Counted from the stretch's first letter, positions 28,173 to 42,138 are shown. The stretch is DNA of 64,000 bases from Enterococcus sp. DIV1094 (GCF_017316305.2 NZ_CP147250.1:3037001-3101000); one strand, 5' to 3'. Made by a program: numbers and translations. Notes: a model not told the origin generated them from the letters alone.

Positions 28173-31100
28173 TTATAACATATCAAATAACGATAATTGA
28201 TTTTCGTCGGGTAAATCTTTCAAGACCCCATTTTCCGTCATGTACTCGATCAACGTTTTTGAAACTTTCCCGCGAGTTGCTAAGTCTTCTTTAGATAAGA
28301 AAGGACCATCTTTTCTTGCTTCAACGATTTGTTTCGCCACGTTAGTCCCCAAGCTCGGTACTGCGCGGAATGGCGCAATCAGTGTATCGCCTTCGATGAC
28401 AAAGTTCACTGCATCCGATTTATACAGATCGATCATCCCGAATTTCAGATCACGTTCCAACATTTCATTTGCTAATTCAAGGACAGTCAATTGATTTTTC
28501 TCTTTGACAGAAGCATCAAGACCCTTATCCGTGATTTCTTTCATCGCCTCTTTGACGGCTTCTTTCCCTTTACACATCGCGACTAAATTAAAGTCATCCG
28601 CACGAACAGAGAAATACGCGCAGTAATACAAGATTGGGAAGTAAACTTTAAAGTAAGCGACACGCAGCGCCATCAAGACATAAGCGGCAGCATGGGCTTT
28701 CGGGAACATATACTTGATCTTTGAACAAGAATCGATGTACCAGTCAGGTACGTTATTTTCTTTCATGGCTGTCAAATATGTTTCTCGTAAATCATCAGGA
28801 ATCTTATTCCATAATCCTTTACGCACCGTTTCCATAATTTTGAACGCCATACCGCTATCTAACCCAGCATGGATCAAATAAACCATGATGTCATCCCGAC
28901 AGCCGATTACTTCAGCAAGTGTTGCATCGCCACGCTTGATTAGTTCTTCTGCATTTCCTAACCACACGTCAGTACCGTGAGAAAGACCAGATATCTGCAA
29001 TAGTTCCGCAAAAGTGGTCGGATGCGTTTCTTCTAACATCCCTCGAACAAACCGTGTCCCAAATTCCGGTATACCTAAAGTACCCGTTTTAGAATAAATC
29101 TGTTCTTGTGTGACACCTAATACGTCAGGTCCGGAAAAGATCCGCATCACTTCTGGATCATCGGTTGGGATCGTTTGGGGATCGATCCCTGATAAATCTT
29201 GCAACATCCGGATCACTGTCGGATCATCGTGTCCCAGAATATCAAGTTTCAACACATTGTCATGGATCGAGTGGAAATCAAAGTGAGTCGTTTTCCATTC
29301 AGAATTTTGATCATCTGCCGGGTATTGGATCGGTGTAAAGTCATACACATCCATATAATCAGGGATAACGATGATCCCCCCCGGATGCTGACCGGTCGTC
29401 CGTTTGACCCCAGTCGCTCCTTTTGCTAAACGATCGACTTCGGCACTACGATAATGCAAATTATGATCTCGCTCAAACCCTTTAACGAAGCCATACGCCG
29501 TTTTATCCGCCACTGTACCGATTGTACCGGCACGATAAACGTATTCTTCCCCAAACAATACTTTTGTGTAATGATGGGCTTCTGCTTGGTAGTCTCCAGA
29601 GAAGTTCAAATCGATATCGGGTACTTTGTCACCATGGAAACCTAAGAATGTTTCAAAAGGAATATCATGCCCATCTTTATTTAAGCGAGCGCCACATTTC
29701 GGACATTTTTTCTCAGGCATATCAAAGCCAGAACCGTATGTTCCGTCTTCATAAAATTCAGAATACTGACAATCTGGACAGTAGTAATGTGGTGCCAATG
29801 GATTGACCTCAGTGATCCCTGTCATCGTTGCAACGAAACTCGAACCGACGGAACCACGAGAACCAACTAAATACCCGTCTTCATTACTTTTATGCACTAA
29901 CTTTTGAGAAATCAAATAAATCACGGAGAACCCATTTCCGTTGATTGAATCCAGTTCTTTTTTCAAGCGTTTTTCTACAATATCTGGCAATGGATCGCCA
30001 TATAATTGTTTTGCTTTTGTATAACTTAGTTCAGTGATCTCATCTTCTGAACCAGGAATTTTCGGCGTATACAGCTCGTCTTTGACTGGCACGACTTCTT
30101 CACAGATATCCGCAATCTTATTGGTGTTTTCAACAACGATTTCTTTGGCTAGGTCTGTTCCTAAGAAAGTGAAGGCAGTTAGCATTTCATCCGTCGTTCT
30201 AAAATGAACTTCAGGCAAGCTATGACGATTCAAAGGATTCGCCCCACCCATCGAGTTGACCAAGATTTTACGGTAAATCGCATCTTCTTCATTTAAATAG
30301 TGCACGTTACCTGTCGCAACAACGATCTTGTCTAACGATTTGCCGATTTCTACTAAATTACGGATGATTTCTTCTAAATCATGTTCATTTTTGACAAGTT
30401 CTTGTTCTAACAATGGTGCATAAACAGCTTTAGGCATGACCTCGATGTAGTCATAGAATTTCGCCCGATTACGGGCTTCTTCCACACCTTTTTGCATCAT
30501 GGCTTCAAAAATCTCGCCTTTGTCACAAGCAGATCCAACTAATAGATCTTGTCGGAATTTCTTCAACTGTGACCGAGGGATTCGCGGCACACGTTCAAAA
30601 TAATCGACATTGGACATCGAGATCAATTTGAACAAGTCTTTCAACCCGGCTTGATTTTTCGCCAGTAACGTCACATGGAATGGTCGAGCACGCTTGTAAG
30701 AATCACCCTCACCGACATGCGCATTTAACTGGTCATGATAATACATCTCATGATTTTCCATCGCTTCTTTGATAAATATCCATGCAAGATGCCCAGTTGC
30801 TTCCGCATCATAGATCGCACGGTGATGCTGTTCCAAGCTAACGCCGAATTTTTTCGATAGCACACCTAAACCGAATCGTTTGAATTGTGGATATAAATAT
30901 CGAGCTAATTCTAGTGTATCGATGACTGGATTCGCTGCTTCTGGGATATTGTATTTCGCATAACTTGTGTTCAAGAACCCCATATCGAAGGAAGCATTAT
31001 GGGCAACTAGGATTGCGTCTTTTGAAAATTCTAAGAACAACCGTAAAACTTCTTCTTCTGATTTTGAGCCACGAACCATTTCATCTGTGATTCCCGTCAA

Positions 31101-32525
31101 ATCAATCGTCGTTCGTGATAAAGGATGTCCTGGATCGATGAACTCGTCAAAACTTTCAATGACATTTCCTTTGTACATTTTAACGGCGGCTAACTCGATG
31201 ATCGTATCATAAACAGCGGATAAACCAGTGGTCTCCACGTCAAACACAACATAAGTGGATTCACTTAATGAATCATGGGCATCATTGTAAGCAATCGGTA
31301 CACCATCATCCACGACATTCGCTTCGACCCCATACAAAATTTTGACGCCAGCTTTTTTACCTGCACTATGCGCTTCTGGAAAAGCCTGTGCTCCGCCATG
31401 GTCCGTGATAGCGATCGCTTTATGTCCCCACTTACCCGCTTGAGCAACAAGATCTGCGACACTATTCGTCGCATCCATCGTACTCATGTTGCTATGAAGA
31501 TGCAACTCAACACGTTTTTCATCTTCAGGAGAATAATCTTTACGTGGCGCATGTTTAACTTCTAAAATATCTTGGGCATTCATCACAAGGTCACGGACAA
31601 ACGTATCTTCTTGGACACTTCCGCGAACCTTCAACCAATTGCCCGTACTGATAGCTTCAAAGATTTGTTCATCTTTTTCATTGTTTGAAAACTTTTTGAC
31701 GATAAACGAAGAAGTGTAGTCTGTGATCTTCAATGTCAAAATCTTACGTTTCGAACGAAGCTCACGCACTTCTTTATCAAAAACGTAACCCTCGATGGTT
31801 ACTCGACGTTCTTCTTCCAAAATATTGATCATCGGTGTGATTGGCTCATCATTTGGAATATTTCTACCTAGTTGGATTGGGCCATCAAGCGTTGGCAACT
31901 GCTCTTTGCGCTCTTTTTTCTTTTGTTCATGGACAATCAAACTTTCAGCAGCTTGTTTCATAAATGCTTCCGCTTGTTCTTGTCTTCTTTCTTCAAACAG
32001 CTTTAGCACTCTTTCTGCTTGCTGTTCATCGACTTCTGGTTCAATACGGAACTTAGGAAAGCCATAGCTGACAAACAACTGTTCCACTAATGGCAAGTAT
32101 TGTTGTTTAAGATAACCAATAGCCCCTTCTCCATCCACCGGCAAAATCACCTTATGGTCTTTGATCGTCGGCACTTGTGTCTTTAGAACCTTTTGTACTA
32201 AAGGCGTATCGCATTGCTGACTCTCTAATGCTTGTGACCAATAATCTTGCAGAAGTTGCTCATCATACGATTGATCCTCCGCTTGGATCGTGATCTTCAC
32301 CTCAGCGATCTCTTTAAATGCAAGCATGACATGTTGCATCAACGAGCGATAGATCATGACAGGTAAAATAGCTGGGAACCGTAAAGTAAATTCCCAAAGA
32401 CGAGATTTACGATGGACGACCACACGTTCCATTTCACCAGCAGAAATAAGCGGATGTGATTTTTCTGTTTCTTCTAATTGGATCTGTTCCAATAACTTCT
32501 CAAATAACTCTCGTTTTTCTGACAA
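28173..32525 (-). CDS. polC: DNA polymerase III PolC-type (Gram-positive replicative polymerase)
   Basis: PolC is the essential replicative DNA polymerase of low-GC Gram-positives. The 1450-residue product shows the OB domain, a PHP segment ([16 protein letters not shown], about 341-356), the inserted DEDDh proofreading exonuclease ([11 protein letters not shown] near 425 and HNASFDMGF), and the polymerase core ([19 protein letters not shown]), ending in a helix-hairpin-helix region. Length is standard. The start is a TTG (32523-32525) with AAAGGG about 9 nt upstream. It follows proS and two tandem palindromic repeats. Confidence 0.98.
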   Translation of the reverse strand: MSEKRELFEKLLEQIQLEETEKSHPLISAGEMERVVVHRKSRLWEFTLRFPAILPVMIYRSLMQHVMLAFKEIAEVKITIQAEDQSYDEQLLQDYWSQALESQQCDTPLVQKVLKTQVPTIKDHKVILPVDGEGAIGYLKQQYLPLVEQLFVSYGFPKFRIEPEVDEQQAERVLKLFEERRQEQAEAFMKQAAESLIVHEQKKKERKEQLPTLDGPIQLGRNIPNDEPITPMINILEEERRVTIEGYVFDKEVRELRSKRKILTLKITDYTSSFIVKKFSNNEKDEQIFEAISTGNWLKVRGSVQEDTFVRDLVMNAQDILEVKHAPRKDYSPEDEKRVELHLHSNMSTMDATNSVADLVAQAGKWGHKAIAITDHGGAQAFPEAHSAGKKAGVKILYGVEANVVDDGVPIAYNDAHDSLSESTYVVFDVETTGLSAVYDTIIELAAVKMYKGNVIESFDEFIDPGHPLSRTTIDLTGITDEMVRGSKSEEEVLRLFLEFSKDAILVAHNASFDMGFLNTSYAKYNIPEAANPVIDTLELARYLYPQFKRFGLGVLSKKFGVSLEQHHRAIYDAEATGHLAWIFIKEAMENHEMYYHDQLNAHVGEGDSYKRARPFHVTLLAKNQAGLKDLFKLISMSNVDYFERVPRIPRSQLKKFRQDLLVGSACDKGEIFEAMMQKGVEEARNRAKFYDYIEVMPKAVYAPLLEQELVKNEHDLEEIIRNLVEIGKSLDKIVVATGNVHYLNEEDAIYRKILVNSMGGANPLNRHSLPEVHFRTTDEMLTAFTFLGTDLAKEIVVENTNKIADICEEVVPVKDELYTPKIPGSEDEITELSYTKAKQLYGDPLPDIVEKRLKKELDSINGNGFSVIYLISQKLVHKSNEDGYLVGSRGSVGSSFVATMTGITEVNPLAPHYYCPDCQYSEFYEDGTYGSGFDMPEKKCPKCGARLNKDGHDIPFETFLGFHGDKVPDIDLNFSGDYQAEAHHYTKVLFGEEYVYRAGTIGTVADKTAYGFVKGFERDHNLHYRSAEVDRLAKGATGVKRTTGQHPGGIIVIPDYMDVYDFTPIQYPADDQNSEWKTTHFDFHSIHDNVLKLDILGHDDPTVIRMLQDLSGIDPQTIPTDDPEVMRIFSGPDVLGVTQEQIYSKTGTLGIPEFGTRFVRGMLEETHPTTFAELLQISGLSHGTDVWLGNAEELIKRGDATLAEVIGCRDDIMVYLIHAGLDSGMAFKIMETVRKGLWNKIPDDLRETYLTAMKENNVPDWYIDSCSKIKYMFPKAHAAAYVLMALRVAYFKVYFPILYYCAYFSVRADDFNLVAMCKGKEAVKEAMKEITDKGLDASVKEKNQLTVLELANEMLERDLKFGMIDLYKSDAVNFVIEGDTLIAPFRAVPSLGTNVAKQIVEARKDGPFLSKEDLATRGKVSKTLIEYMTENGVLKDLPDENQLSLFDML

Positions 32526-32625
32526 AAATATACGCCCTTTCTGTCAAGACCAGAAATCATTCCATTTCCGACCCTTACTTTTCAATACTAACTAGTATAA
32601 CCCTTTTTGGAGAAATTTTCATCAA

Positions 32626-32740
32626 GGTTGTGAGAAAGCCGGTCAACTCCAAGTATTAAGGCAGAAATTGAGAAAATAGCTTTTCATATTTTTTCAATTT
32701 TTGACTTAATATTGAAGGAGTTGGCTTTCGAACACCGTTT
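32626..32740. repeat. Palindromic interspersed repeat, copy D1 (115 bp)
   Basis: It starts GGTTGTGAGAAAGC and ends GCTTTCGAACACCGTTT, the reverse-complement orientation of copies B and E. Inner arms AGTATTAAG/CTTAATATT and AAATTGAGAAAATAGC/TTTTCAATTTTTG pair. Six bp separate it from copy D2. Confidence 0.85.
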
Positions 32741-32746
32741 ATCATA

Positions 32747-32860
32747 GGTTGTGAAAGAAGCGTTCAGCGCTGAATAATAAGACAAGAAAATCGAAAATGG
32801 CTTTTTCATTTTTGATTTTTTTGGCTTATTATTGAAGTGCTGCTTCCTGAATACCGTCTC
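32747..32860. repeat. Palindromic interspersed repeat, copy D2 (about 114 bp)
   Basis: It starts GGTTGTGAAAGAAGC and ends GCTTCCTGAATACCGTC in the same orientation as D1, forming a tandem pair. The AATAATAAG/CTTATTATT and AAAATCGAAAATG/CATTTTTGATTTT arms pair. The copies occupy most of the 410-bp polC-proS gap; nothing else is seen in 32526-32625. Confidence 0.85.
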
Positions 32861-32881
32861 CCACAATCCACCAAAGGAAAT

Positions 32882-32925
32882 GAAAAAGCCGCTTCCGTCT
32901 ATTCACAGACCGATACGACTTTTTC
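32882..32925 (-). terminator. Terminator after proS
   Basis: GAAAAAG/CTTTTTC outer arms and GTCT/AGAC inner pairs form an imperfect hairpin whose minus-strand side ends CTTTTTC. It lies 11 bp beyond the proS stop. Confidence 0.6.
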
Positions 32926-32935
32926 ATATTTATGC

Positions 32936-34660
<1,725 letters not shown>

Positions 34661-34705
34661 TTATTCCTCAAATAATCTAACGCATGTCATTATACCCTAC
34701 TTTTT

Positions 34706-35974
34706 CTAGAAAAAGAATCGTTGAATGTCATTCCATGTCACTAATACCATCAACAACATCAGGAAGCCAAAACCAACGAGCGTCAATACGCCTTCTTTTT
34801 CCTGGCTAAGTGGTTTGCCACGAACACCTTCAAAAATATTCAGTACTAATTTACCGCCGTCTAATGCGGGGATCGGTAATAAATTGACGATTCCTAAGTT
34901 CATTGACAAGATCGCCATCAACCCGATGACTGTCATTACACCTTGGTTTGCTGCTTCAGAAGATAATTGGAACATCATCACAGGGCCACCTAATTTGTCC
35001 AAGCTAAAGCCTGTAAATAACGAACCTAATGCTTTGAATATTTCTAATGAACTGCTGAATGCACGTTGAGTCCCGCCAATGATTTTATCAAAGAAGCCAG
35101 TTTTCATAGGTGCTTGTATCCCAAGCTGACCAATTTTTTCACCGTTTGACTCAACCGATTTCGGCGTTACTTCAATCGTAGAAACTTGACCATTACGTTC
35201 GACTTCAAAATCAAGCGGTTTATCTGGATTTTCAGTAATGATCGCTGTTAGATCATTCCATGTTTGGATCGATTTTCCATCCACTTGCAGAATCTCATCA
35301 TTTTCTTGCAAACCGGCTGCAGCTGCAGCTCCATCCGGCGAAACGACACCGATTTGATTCGTATTTGTGACTGTCACGCCACCTTGCATAAACGCTAACA
35401 CGATGAATAATAGAATCGCTAAAATAAAATTATTCATCGGACCAGCAAAGTTGGTCAACATCCGTTGCCATAATTTTGCTGATTGGAATTGTACATCTCT
35501 CGGCGCAATCCTCAATTCAGTTCCATCTGCCTCAATGATCGAGGCATCGTGATCGACTGCATACGTTACTTCCTGTGTTTCATCGCCATTCACATAACCT
35601 GTGATCGTCAGTGCTTCATCAAGATCATAACGGATCAATTCCATTGGGATCGCATTCGTCAATTGGATCTTTTTACTCAAGTTGATTTTCTTTACGACTT
35701 GATCTGAATCCATTAAGAGTGACAACGGCATTCCTGGTGCCATTTCCGTTTCGTCATCCCCATTCCCAGCCATTCTCACATAGCCACCGATCGGTAACAA
35801 ACGCAATGTATAAGTCGTGCCGTCTTTTGCTTGGTGACCGTAGATTTTAGGTCCCATGCCGATGGCAAACTCGCGAACTAGGATTCCTGATCGTTTCGCA
35901 AAGAAGAAGTGGCCAAATTCATGTACGATCACTAAGATGCCAAAAACGATAATGAACGTGATAATTGTTCTCAT
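34706..35974 (-). CDS. eep: RseP-family site-2 metalloprotease Eep
   Basis: An intramembrane zinc protease that cleaves anti-sigma factors and, in enterococci, lipoprotein signal peptides to release pheromones. The 422-residue protein has HEFGH in the first membrane helix (about 18-22), a central PDZ domain (about 205-290) and the C-terminal NLLPIPALDGG motif that supplies the third zinc ligand, with about four membrane helices. AAGGAG 6 nt before the ATG at 35972-35974 fixes the start; the frame is open for eight more codons. The length equals that of E. faecalis Eep as I recall it. Confidence 0.95.
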   Translation of the reverse strand: MRTIITFIIVFGILVIVHEFGHFFFAKRSGILVREFAIGMGPKIYGHQAKDGTTYTLRLLPIGGYVRMAGNGDDETEMAPGMPLSLLMDSDQVVKKINLSKKIQLTNAIPMELIRYDLDEALTITGYVNGDETQEVTYAVDHDASIIEADGTELRIAPRDVQFQSAKLWQRMLTNFAGPMNNFILAILLFIVLAFMQGGVTVTNTNQIGVVSPDGAAAAAGLQENDEILQVDGKSIQTWNDLTAIITENPDKPLDFEVERNGQVSTIEVTPKSVESNGEKIGQLGIQAPMKTGFFDKIIGGTQRAFSSSLEIFKALGSLFTGFSLDKLGGPVMMFQLSSEAANQGVMTVIGLMAILSMNLGIVNLLPIPALDGGKLVLNIFEGVRGKPLSQEKEGVLTLVGFGFLMLLMVLVTWNDIQRFFF

Positions 35975-36082
35975 CCTATTCTCCTTTACATTTATCATTA
36001 TTTTTATTCAGTTAAAATAAAACTACTTAATTTTACCATATTATCCACACTTCACCAAGCACCGATTAAGATGTAAAAAAAT

Positions 36083-36172
36083 AAAAATCCTGTAAAGAAT
36101 CTCCTCATCGATCATGTCTTGTTGACGCGTAGCTGACTGACCGCTTTGGAAGCTTCTTTTACAGAATTTTTT
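36083..36172. terminator. Long-loop terminator-like structure between cdsA and eep
   Basis: AAAAATCCTGTAAAGAA (36083-36099) pairs with TTCTTTTACAGAATTTTT (about 36154-36171) across a loop of about 54 nt, with T-rich flanks on both sides (TTTTTATTTTTTT on the minus strand). The 54-nt loop is long for a simple terminator and may fold internally. Confidence 0.5.
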
Positions 36173-36174
36173 AC

Positions 36175-36975
36175 TTATATCAATCCAAATAAATACATGA
36201 CTGGAAAGACGAATAACAGACTATCGAATCGATCTAAGATTCCTCCATGCCCTGGTAAAATATTCCCTGAATCTTTGACCTCATAGTGACGTTTGATGGC
36301 TGACTCAACTAGATCCCCAAATTGTCCAACGATCGAAAGGATGATTGTCAGAAGTAACATGATCAGTAATCCATGACCAAACAATTCTTGCGGTGGATAT
36401 AATAAGAAATACAATAATGCAACAACTACTGCACTAGCGATTCCTCCCAATGCCCCTTCAATCGTTTTATTAGGTGAGATCTCGGGACATAGCTTGCGCT
36501 GGCCAAAACGTCGACCAACTAGATAAGCACCAATGTCGGTTGCCCAAACGATGAATAACCCAAACAATAGTACGTTGATTCCTTCTGTACGTGCACTGAC
36601 AAAGTTCTGAAAGCCAAAACCGACGTACAGACTGGTTACGACTGGAAAACCAGCTTCATCGATCGTGTACATGTTTTTTGAAAAGACGGCTGCGCCTAAC
36701 AGGATCATCACTGTTAAATAAAATAACATAAACTCATTCGTTTGTTCAGGTAGAAAGAAAAACCATCTTTCTTTCGGCAAAACAAGAAATACTGCTCCGA
36801 TAGCAGAAAGGATTCCTTCAAAACTTAGTAGTGTCAAGCCTTTCATTCGAAAAAGCTCATAGACACCAACGACTGCTAATAGAGCGGCTACTAATTCAAG
36901 ACCAATGCCGCCGATCCAAATGATCGGAATAAATAATGCTAACGCTACTACCGCAGTGATCACACGTTGCTTCAT
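36175..36975 (-). CDS. cdsA: Phosphatidate cytidylyltransferase CdsA
   Basis: CdsA makes CDP-diacylglycerol for phospholipid synthesis in the membrane. The 266-residue protein has about eight hydrophobic segments and the family signature near the C-terminus ([20 protein letters not shown], then [10 protein letters not shown]). AAAGGAG precedes the ATG. The start overlaps the uppS stop by 4 bp (ATGA), the standard uppS-cdsA coupling. Confidence 0.97.
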   Translation of the reverse strand: MKQRVITAVVALALFIPIIWIGGIGLELVAALLAVVGVYELFRMKGLTLLSFEGILSAIGAVFLVLPKERWFFFLPEQTNEFMLFYLTVMILLGAAVFSKNMYTIDEAGFPVVTSLYVGFGFQNFVSARTEGINVLLFGLFIVWATDIGAYLVGRRFGQRKLCPEISPNKTIEGALGGIASAVVVALLYFLLYPPQELFGHGLLIMLLLTIILSIVGQFGDLVESAIKRHYEVKDSGNILPGHGGILDRFDSLLFVFPVMYLFGLI

Positions 36976-37778
36976 GATTGTTCTCCTTTATCTACGCTTT
37001 TTACTCCACCAAAACGACGGTCCCGATGTTGATAAGAAGCAATTGCTTCTTCCAAGTGAGCGCCGTCAAAATCTGGCCATAATGCTTTTGAAAAATATAA
37101 TTCACTGTATGCGATCTGCCACAACAAAAAGTTGCTGATTCGTTCTTCGCCACTTGTGCGAATGACCAATCCAGGATCACGAAGTTCAGGAGGTAAAAAT
37201 CCGGTCATCAAATGATCCGCAATCATTTCCTCGTCGATTTCTTCCGGAGAAAGATCATTTTCTTTTACCTGTTCACTGATTGCTTTGACTGCCGAGATGA
37301 TTTCTGCCCGACTGCCATAATTCAACGCAAAGTTTAAAATCATCCCCGTATTATCTTTCGTTTGTTCAATGGCACGACGAACTGCATCTTGTGTATGCGC
37401 AGGCAACAACTCTTCGTAGCCCATCACTTGGACTTTGACGTTTTCAGCAATCAACTCAGGAACGAACGTATCAAAAAAATCGACTGGTAATTGCATCAAA
37501 AAATTGACTTCGTCTTTTGGACGTTTCCAGTTTTCAGTAGAGAACGCGTAGAGTGTCAATACTTTTACCCCAAGACGAGAAGCTTTTTTGGTGACTTTCT
37601 TAACAGTTTCCATTCCTTCTTTATGACCGGCTACCCGTGGAAGGCGACGGTTTTGTGCCCAACGACCATTCCCATCCATAATGATGGCGATATGTTTCGG
37701 GATATCCCTCTCAGCATCAAAATGGTGTTCACTTTTTTCTTGAATATATTTGTTTTTTTGCGGAAAAAAACGTAACAT
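36972..37778 (-). CDS. uppS: Undecaprenyl diphosphate synthase UppS
   Basis: UppS is the cis-prenyltransferase that makes the C55 lipid carrier for peptidoglycan and for the polysaccharide made by the locus at the end of this window. Motifs: [26 protein letters not shown] (starts about residue 31), [14 protein letters not shown], and [15 protein letters not shown] with YSELYF. GGGAGG 7 nt before the ATG at 37776-37778 sets the start at MLRFF; an in-frame ATG five codons earlier lies within that ribosome site. Confidence 0.97.
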   Translation of the reverse strand: MLRFFPQKNKYIQEKSEHHFDAERDIPKHIAIIMDGNGRWAQNRRLPRVAGHKEGMETVKKVTKKASRLGVKVLTLYAFSTENWKRPKDEVNFLMQLPVDFFDTFVPELIAENVKVQVMGYEELLPAHTQDAVRRAIEQTKDNTGMILNFALNYGSRAEIISAVKAISEQVKENDLSPEEIDEEMIADHLMTGFLPPELRDPGLVIRTSGEERISNFLLWQIAYSELYFSKALWPDFDGAHLEEAIASYQHRDRRFGGVKSVDKGEQS

Positions 37779-37912
37779 TCTTTTTCCTCCCATACTAAAA
37801 AATTACAGCTATCTCTATTATTATAGCAATATCTGACGTTATTTCCTATGGTATACCCTTTTTTTATGCAAATTCAAAGGATTTTTTAGTATTTCTTAGT
37901 CGAAAAGTAAAA

Positions 37913-37946
37913 AACAGGAGACAGCATTGCTTACTGTCCACCTGTT
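37913..37946 (-). terminator. Terminator between frr and uppS
   Basis: AACAGGAGACAG (37913-37924) pairs with CTGTCCACCTGTT (37934-37946) with a bulge; a T run follows on the minus strand. Confidence 0.85.
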
Positions 37947-37957
37947 TTTGTTGATTC

Positions 37958-38515
37958 TTATACTTCCAGTAATTCTTTTTCTTTGTCAGCAGCAATACTG
38001 TCGACTTCTTTGATGCTGTTATCTGTCAGAGTTTGCACTTCTTTTTCTAAGTCACGCAAATCGTCTTCTGTGATATCGCCATTTTTTTGTTGTTTCTTGT
38101 ATTCATCGATTGCATCACGACGAATATTGCGGACAGCGATTTTCGCATTTTCAGCTTCTTTTTTTACGTCTTTCGCTAATTCTTTACGACGTTCTTCTGT
38201 CAACTGAGGAATCACTAAACGGATCACATTTCCGTCATTTGTTGGGCTGATCCCAATGTCACTTGCCATGATTGATTTCTCAATATCTTGAAGGACGCTT
38301 TTATCGAATGGCGTGATCATCAATACACGTGCTTCTGGAATTTGGATCGAAGCCAACTGGTTCAACGGTGTTGGTGCGCCATAATAATTAACAGTGATAC
38401 GATCTAACAAGCTCGCATTCGCACGACCGGCACGGATCTGTCCAAGTTCACGTTGTAGATTTTGTGCTGCTTTTTGCATTTTGTCTTTTGCTTCTGTCAT
38501 AATTGCATCTGCCAT
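37958..38515 (-). CDS. frr: Ribosome recycling factor
   Basis: RRF splits post-termination ribosomes together with EF-G. The 185-residue protein has the usual start ([30 protein letters not shown]), the central [13 protein letters not shown] segment and the long C-terminal helix bundle. AGGGGG lies 9 nt before the ATG. It follows pyrH by 3 bp, the conserved pyrH-frr pair, and is followed by a terminator. Confidence 0.98.
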   Translation of the reverse strand: MADAIMTEAKDKMQKAAQNLQRELGQIRAGRANASLLDRITVNYYGAPTPLNQLASIQIPEARVLMITPFDKSVLQDIEKSIMASDIGISPTNDGNVIRLVIPQLTEERRKELAKDVKKEAENAKIAVRNIRRDAIDEYKKQQKNGDITEDDLRDLEKEVQTLTDNSIKEVDSIAADKEKELLEV

Positions 38516-38518
38516 TGT

Positions 38519-39364
<846 letters not shown>

Positions 39365-39471
39365 TCATTCAAATAAGCGATGTGGCCAATGCGGTCTCAA
39401 AGAAAATGAAGAAAACTCTTCACTTTCTTTGGACCAAACATCGTACCCATTAATCAAGTCCGTAAACTGGA

Positions 39472-40353
39472 TTATTTTTTCACTTGGTTCATTACTTCTT
39501 CAACAAAGTTATCTTCACGTTTTTCGATACCTTCGCCGACTTCAAAGCGGACAAATGTTTTCACAGTTGCGCCTTTAGAAGCAACGTATTTTTCAACAGT
39601 CATATCAGGATCTTTAACGAATGGTTGGTCAACCAATGCGATTTCAGCTTTGAATTTGCTCAAACGTCCTTCAACCATTTTTTCAACGATGTTCGCTGGT
39701 TTGCCTTCGTTCAACGCTTGTTCAGTCAAAACTGTACGTTCGTGATCTAATTCAGCTTCAGGAATTTGAGTTTCGTTTACATAACGAGGGTTGATTGCTG
39801 CTACGTGCATTGCAACGTCTCTAGCAACTGTATCGTCAGTTGTTCCTTCTAAAACAGCTAATACAGCAATACGTCCACCCATGTGTAGGTATCCACCAAA
39901 TGCAGCATTGTCATCTTTTTCGATTACTTCGAAACGACGGAAGCTGATTTTTTCTCCGATAACTTGTGTTGCTTCGATCAAGTCAGATTCAACTGTACCT
40001 TTTGATGTTTTGATTTTCATTGCTTCGTCCATGTCAGCTGGTTTGTTTTCAGCAACTAGTTCAGCGATTTCTTTTACTAAATCTTGGAACATTTCGTTTT
40101 TAGAAACGAAGTCAGTTTCTGAGTTAACTTCAACGATTGCTGCAGTATTTCCTTTCACTGCAACTGAAGCAAGACCTTCAGCGGCGATACGATCGTTTTT
40201 CTTCGCAGCTTTAGCCATTCCTTTTTCACGTAAAAGATCAACTGCTTTTTCAATGTCGCCTTCTACTTCAACCAATGCTTTTTTCGCATCCATCATTCCT
40301 ACGCCAGTCATATCGCGTAGTTCTTTTACCATTTTAGCTGTAACATCTGCCAT
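39472..40353 (-). CDS. tsf: Translation elongation factor Ts
   Basis: EF-Ts is the nucleotide exchange factor for EF-Tu. The 293-residue protein starts with [20 protein letters not shown], followed by the [12 protein letters not shown] signature and the core with [17 protein letters not shown]-like AGGAGGAAG lies before the ATG. It follows rpsB with a strong hairpin between the genes and is itself followed by a terminator before pyrH. Confidence 0.98.
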   Translation of the reverse strand: MADVTAKMVKELRDMTGVGMMDAKKALVEVEGDIEKAVDLLREKGMAKAAKKNDRIAAEGLASVAVKGNTAAIVEVNSETDFVSKNEMFQDLVKEIAELVAENKPADMDEAMKIKTSKGTVESDLIEATQVIGEKISFRRFEVIEKDDNAAFGGYLHMGGRIAVLAVLEGTTDDTVARDVAMHVAAINPRYVNETQIPEAELDHERTVLTEQALNEGKPANIVEKMVEGRLSKFKAEIALVDQPFVKDPDMTVEKYVASKGATVKTFVRFEVGEGIEKREDNFVEEVMNQVKK

Positions 40354-40386
40354 TTTTACTTCCTCCTAATTATTTTCTTTAAAAAA

Positions 40387-40435
40387 AGCTGTTTCAAAGG
40401 AGAGTGAGGCTTGTCGCCTAGCCTTTGAAACAGCT
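40387..40435 (-). terminator. Strong terminator/attenuator between rpsB and tsf
   Basis: AGCTGTTTCAAAGG (40387-40400) pairs perfectly with CCTTTGAAACAGCT (40422-40435), with an inner GGC/GCC stem, and is followed by seven T on the minus strand. It would lower tsf relative to rpsB unless read through. Confidence 0.9.
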
Positions 40436-40449
40436 CCATCATTTAAAAA

Positions 40450-41232
40450 TTATTCTGCTGAAGAGTTGTCGCCTTCTACAACATCAACGATTTCTTCGAT
40501 TGAAGTTGCAGTGTTTTCTGCTGAAAAATCTTCTTCAACAACTTGATCTTCCCCTTGATTACCTTCGATGAAAGCATCAGCCATTTTTGAAGTGATCAAT
40601 TTAACGGCACGGATCGCGTCGTCGTTTGATGGGATAACTACATCGATCTCATCTGGATCGCAGTTTGTATCAACCATTGCTACGATTGGGATATTCAATT
40701 TGTGTGCTTCTTGAACAGCAATACGTTCTTTACGTGGGTCAACGATGTACATTACATCTGGAATTCTTGGCATATCAGCGATACCACCTAAGAATTTTTC
40801 AAGACGTTCACGTTGTTTGTTCAAACCAGCAACTTCTTTTTTTGGTAGAACAGCAAAAGTTCCATCTTCTTCCATTGCATTGATTTGTTTCAAACGAGCG
40901 ATACGTTTTTGGATCGTATCCCAGTTTGTCAATGTTCCACCTAACCAACGGTGGTTTACAAAGTATTGTCCAGCACGAGTTGCTTCATCTTTGATCGCTT
41001 CTTGTGCTTGTTTTTTCGTACCTACGAATAAAGCAACGCCGCCTTCTTCTGCTACGCTCTTCATGTAATCGTAAGCTGCATCTACTAATTTAACTGTTTT
41101 TTGTAAGTCAATAATGTAGATTCCGTTTCTTTCTGTGAAGATATATTTCTTCATTTTTGGGTTCCAGCGACGAGTTTGGTGACCAAAGTGTACGCCGGCT
41201 TCTAGTAATTGTTTCATTGAAATTACTGCCAT
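40450..41232 (-). CDS. rpsB: 30S ribosomal protein S2
   Basis: S2 is an RNA-binding protein of the small subunit head. The 260-residue product has the family start ([23 protein letters not shown]), [16 protein letters not shown] and [11 protein letters not shown], with an acidic C-terminal tail. GGAGG lies 8 nt before the ATG. It is transcribed from a promoter in the divergent argR-rpsB interval with a leader of about 150 nt. Confidence 0.98.
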   Translation of the reverse strand: MAVISMKQLLEAGVHFGHQTRRWNPKMKKYIFTERNGIYIIDLQKTVKLVDAAYDYMKSVAEEGGVALFVGTKKQAQEAIKDEATRAGQYFVNHRWLGGTLTNWDTIQKRIARLKQINAMEEDGTFAVLPKKEVAGLNKQRERLEKFLGGIADMPRIPDVMYIVDPRKERIAVQEAHKLNIPIVAMVDTNCDPDEIDVVIPSNDDAIRAVKLITSKMADAFIEGNQGEDQVVEEDFSAENTATSIEEIVDVVEGDNSSAE

Positions 41233-41391
41233 GTTTGTTTCCTCCGATTTGGTTTTTATTTTCCCTCTTCTTGTCTTCCAACTCGCTAGCCAACTTTTTC
41301 AAGCACCGACCAACGATCCAACAAGAATGTGGATTTATCGAACAGACGATCAAGATACCCGAAGATAGTCTTTTTCTGCTCAACATTCAAT
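41233..41391 (-). promoter_or_regulatory. rpsB 5' leader, probable autoregulatory RNA
   Basis: About 150 nt of leader between the predicted promoter and rpsB has several small inverted segments (for example TATCTTCGGGTA and GATCGTC...GACGATC-like symmetry). S2 leaders are commonly targets of S2 feedback. No fold was computed, so the function is inference. The remaining 371 bp to argR (41233-41603) hold the two divergent promoters. Confidence 0.35.
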
Positions 41392-41420
41392 AGTTTAACT
41401 GAAAAGCAACGAAATTTCAA
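41392..41420 (-). promoter_or_regulatory. Promoter of rpsB-tsf
   Basis: Minus strand TTGAAA (41415-41420), 17-bp spacer, TAAACT (41392-41397). A second candidate (TTGAAG, 18 bp, TATAAG) lies about 45 bp further upstream. Confidence 0.5.
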
Positions 41421-41571
41421 GAAAAAATATCAACTTATACGTTTTTTTGTCTTTTCTCTTCAAGACTCTTTTTGATTCTTTTCTTTTGCGAGATTTTTAT
41501 AAGGCATTCGTGAAAATCGAAAGCTAGATCAAAAATAAAGATGGGCAAATCAACGTTTTTTTGTTATGATA

Positions 41572-41580
41572 CTTGTGAAA
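41572..41580 (+). promoter_or_regulatory. Extended -10 promoter of argR
   Basis: TGTTATGAT matches the extended -10 form TGnTATAAT, 23 bp before the argR ATG. No good -35 box is seen. Confidence 0.55.
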
Positions 41581-41603
41581 TGTTTCGTTAAAGGAGAAGT
41601 AGG

Positions 41604-42089
41604 ATGCGAAAAAATGAGCGACACATATTAATTAAACAAATCATTGAAGATTATACGATCCGTACACAAGATGAAATGTTAAGCAAGTTGACCGAAATGG
41701 GCGTCTCTGCTACACAAGCGACGATTTCAAGAGATATTCGTGACTTAAAAATCGTCAAAGCCCCTGATGAGAACGGGGTGTCCCATTTTGTTCTTTTCAA
41801 AGAAAAAGAATCGGCAGAGTCAAAAAGCGAAGATGAAAAGCGTTTGATCCAAATGATTGAAGATATCGTGTTGAAAGTGGAACGTGTCCATTTTTTGACC
41901 ATCGTCCATACCTTACCAGATAATGCCCCGTTGTTTGCTGCTGTATTAGATGAAATCAAACCGCCACATATCGTCAGTACCATCGCTGGTTTCGATACAA
42001 CGATCATTATTTCAAAAGATGATGAAGATGCGCAGTTAGTTGAAAAATTTTTGCATCATCCGACTGAAACCTCTATTTTTGACCAATAA
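41604..42089 (+). CDS. argR: ArgR/AhrC-family arginine-responsive regulator
   Basis: A 161-residue regulator with the N-terminal winged helix (QDEMLSKLTEMGVSATQATI, then SRDIRDLKIVK) and the C-terminal hexamer domain. It controls arginine synthesis and breakdown genes. In the arginine-binding motif, usually GDDT, the sequence is AGFDT (128-132), so one of the two Asp residues that hold arginine is Phe; it may bind arginine poorly or need a second ArgR paralogue, as known for split ArgR/AhrC systems in lactic acid bacteria. AAAGGAG lies 9 nt before the ATG. It is divergent from rpsB and next to argS and arcABC. Confidence 0.93.
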   Translation: MRKNERHILIKQIIEDYTIRTQDEMLSKLTEMGVSATQATISRDIRDLKIVKAPDENGVSHFVLFKEKESAESKSEDEKRLIQMIEDIVLKVERVHFLTIVHTLPDNAPLFAAVLDEIKPPHIVSTIAGFDTTIIISKDDEDAQLVEKFLHHPTETSIFDQ

Positions 42090-42096
42090 TCAATAG

Positions 42097-42138
42097 AAAA
42101 AAGGAGTAGAAATCAATTGCGATTTCTACTCCTTTTTT
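42097..42138. terminator. Bidirectional terminator between argR and argS
   Basis: A perfect 18-bp stem (42097-42114 with 42121-42138), 6-nt loop and T runs on both strands serve the convergent genes. Confidence 0.95.

Noticed and set aside
39791..40369. Plus-strand reading frame of 192 codons antisense to tsf
   Set aside because: It is a shadow of tsf, with Ser/Phe/Ala-biased composition and no family resemblance.
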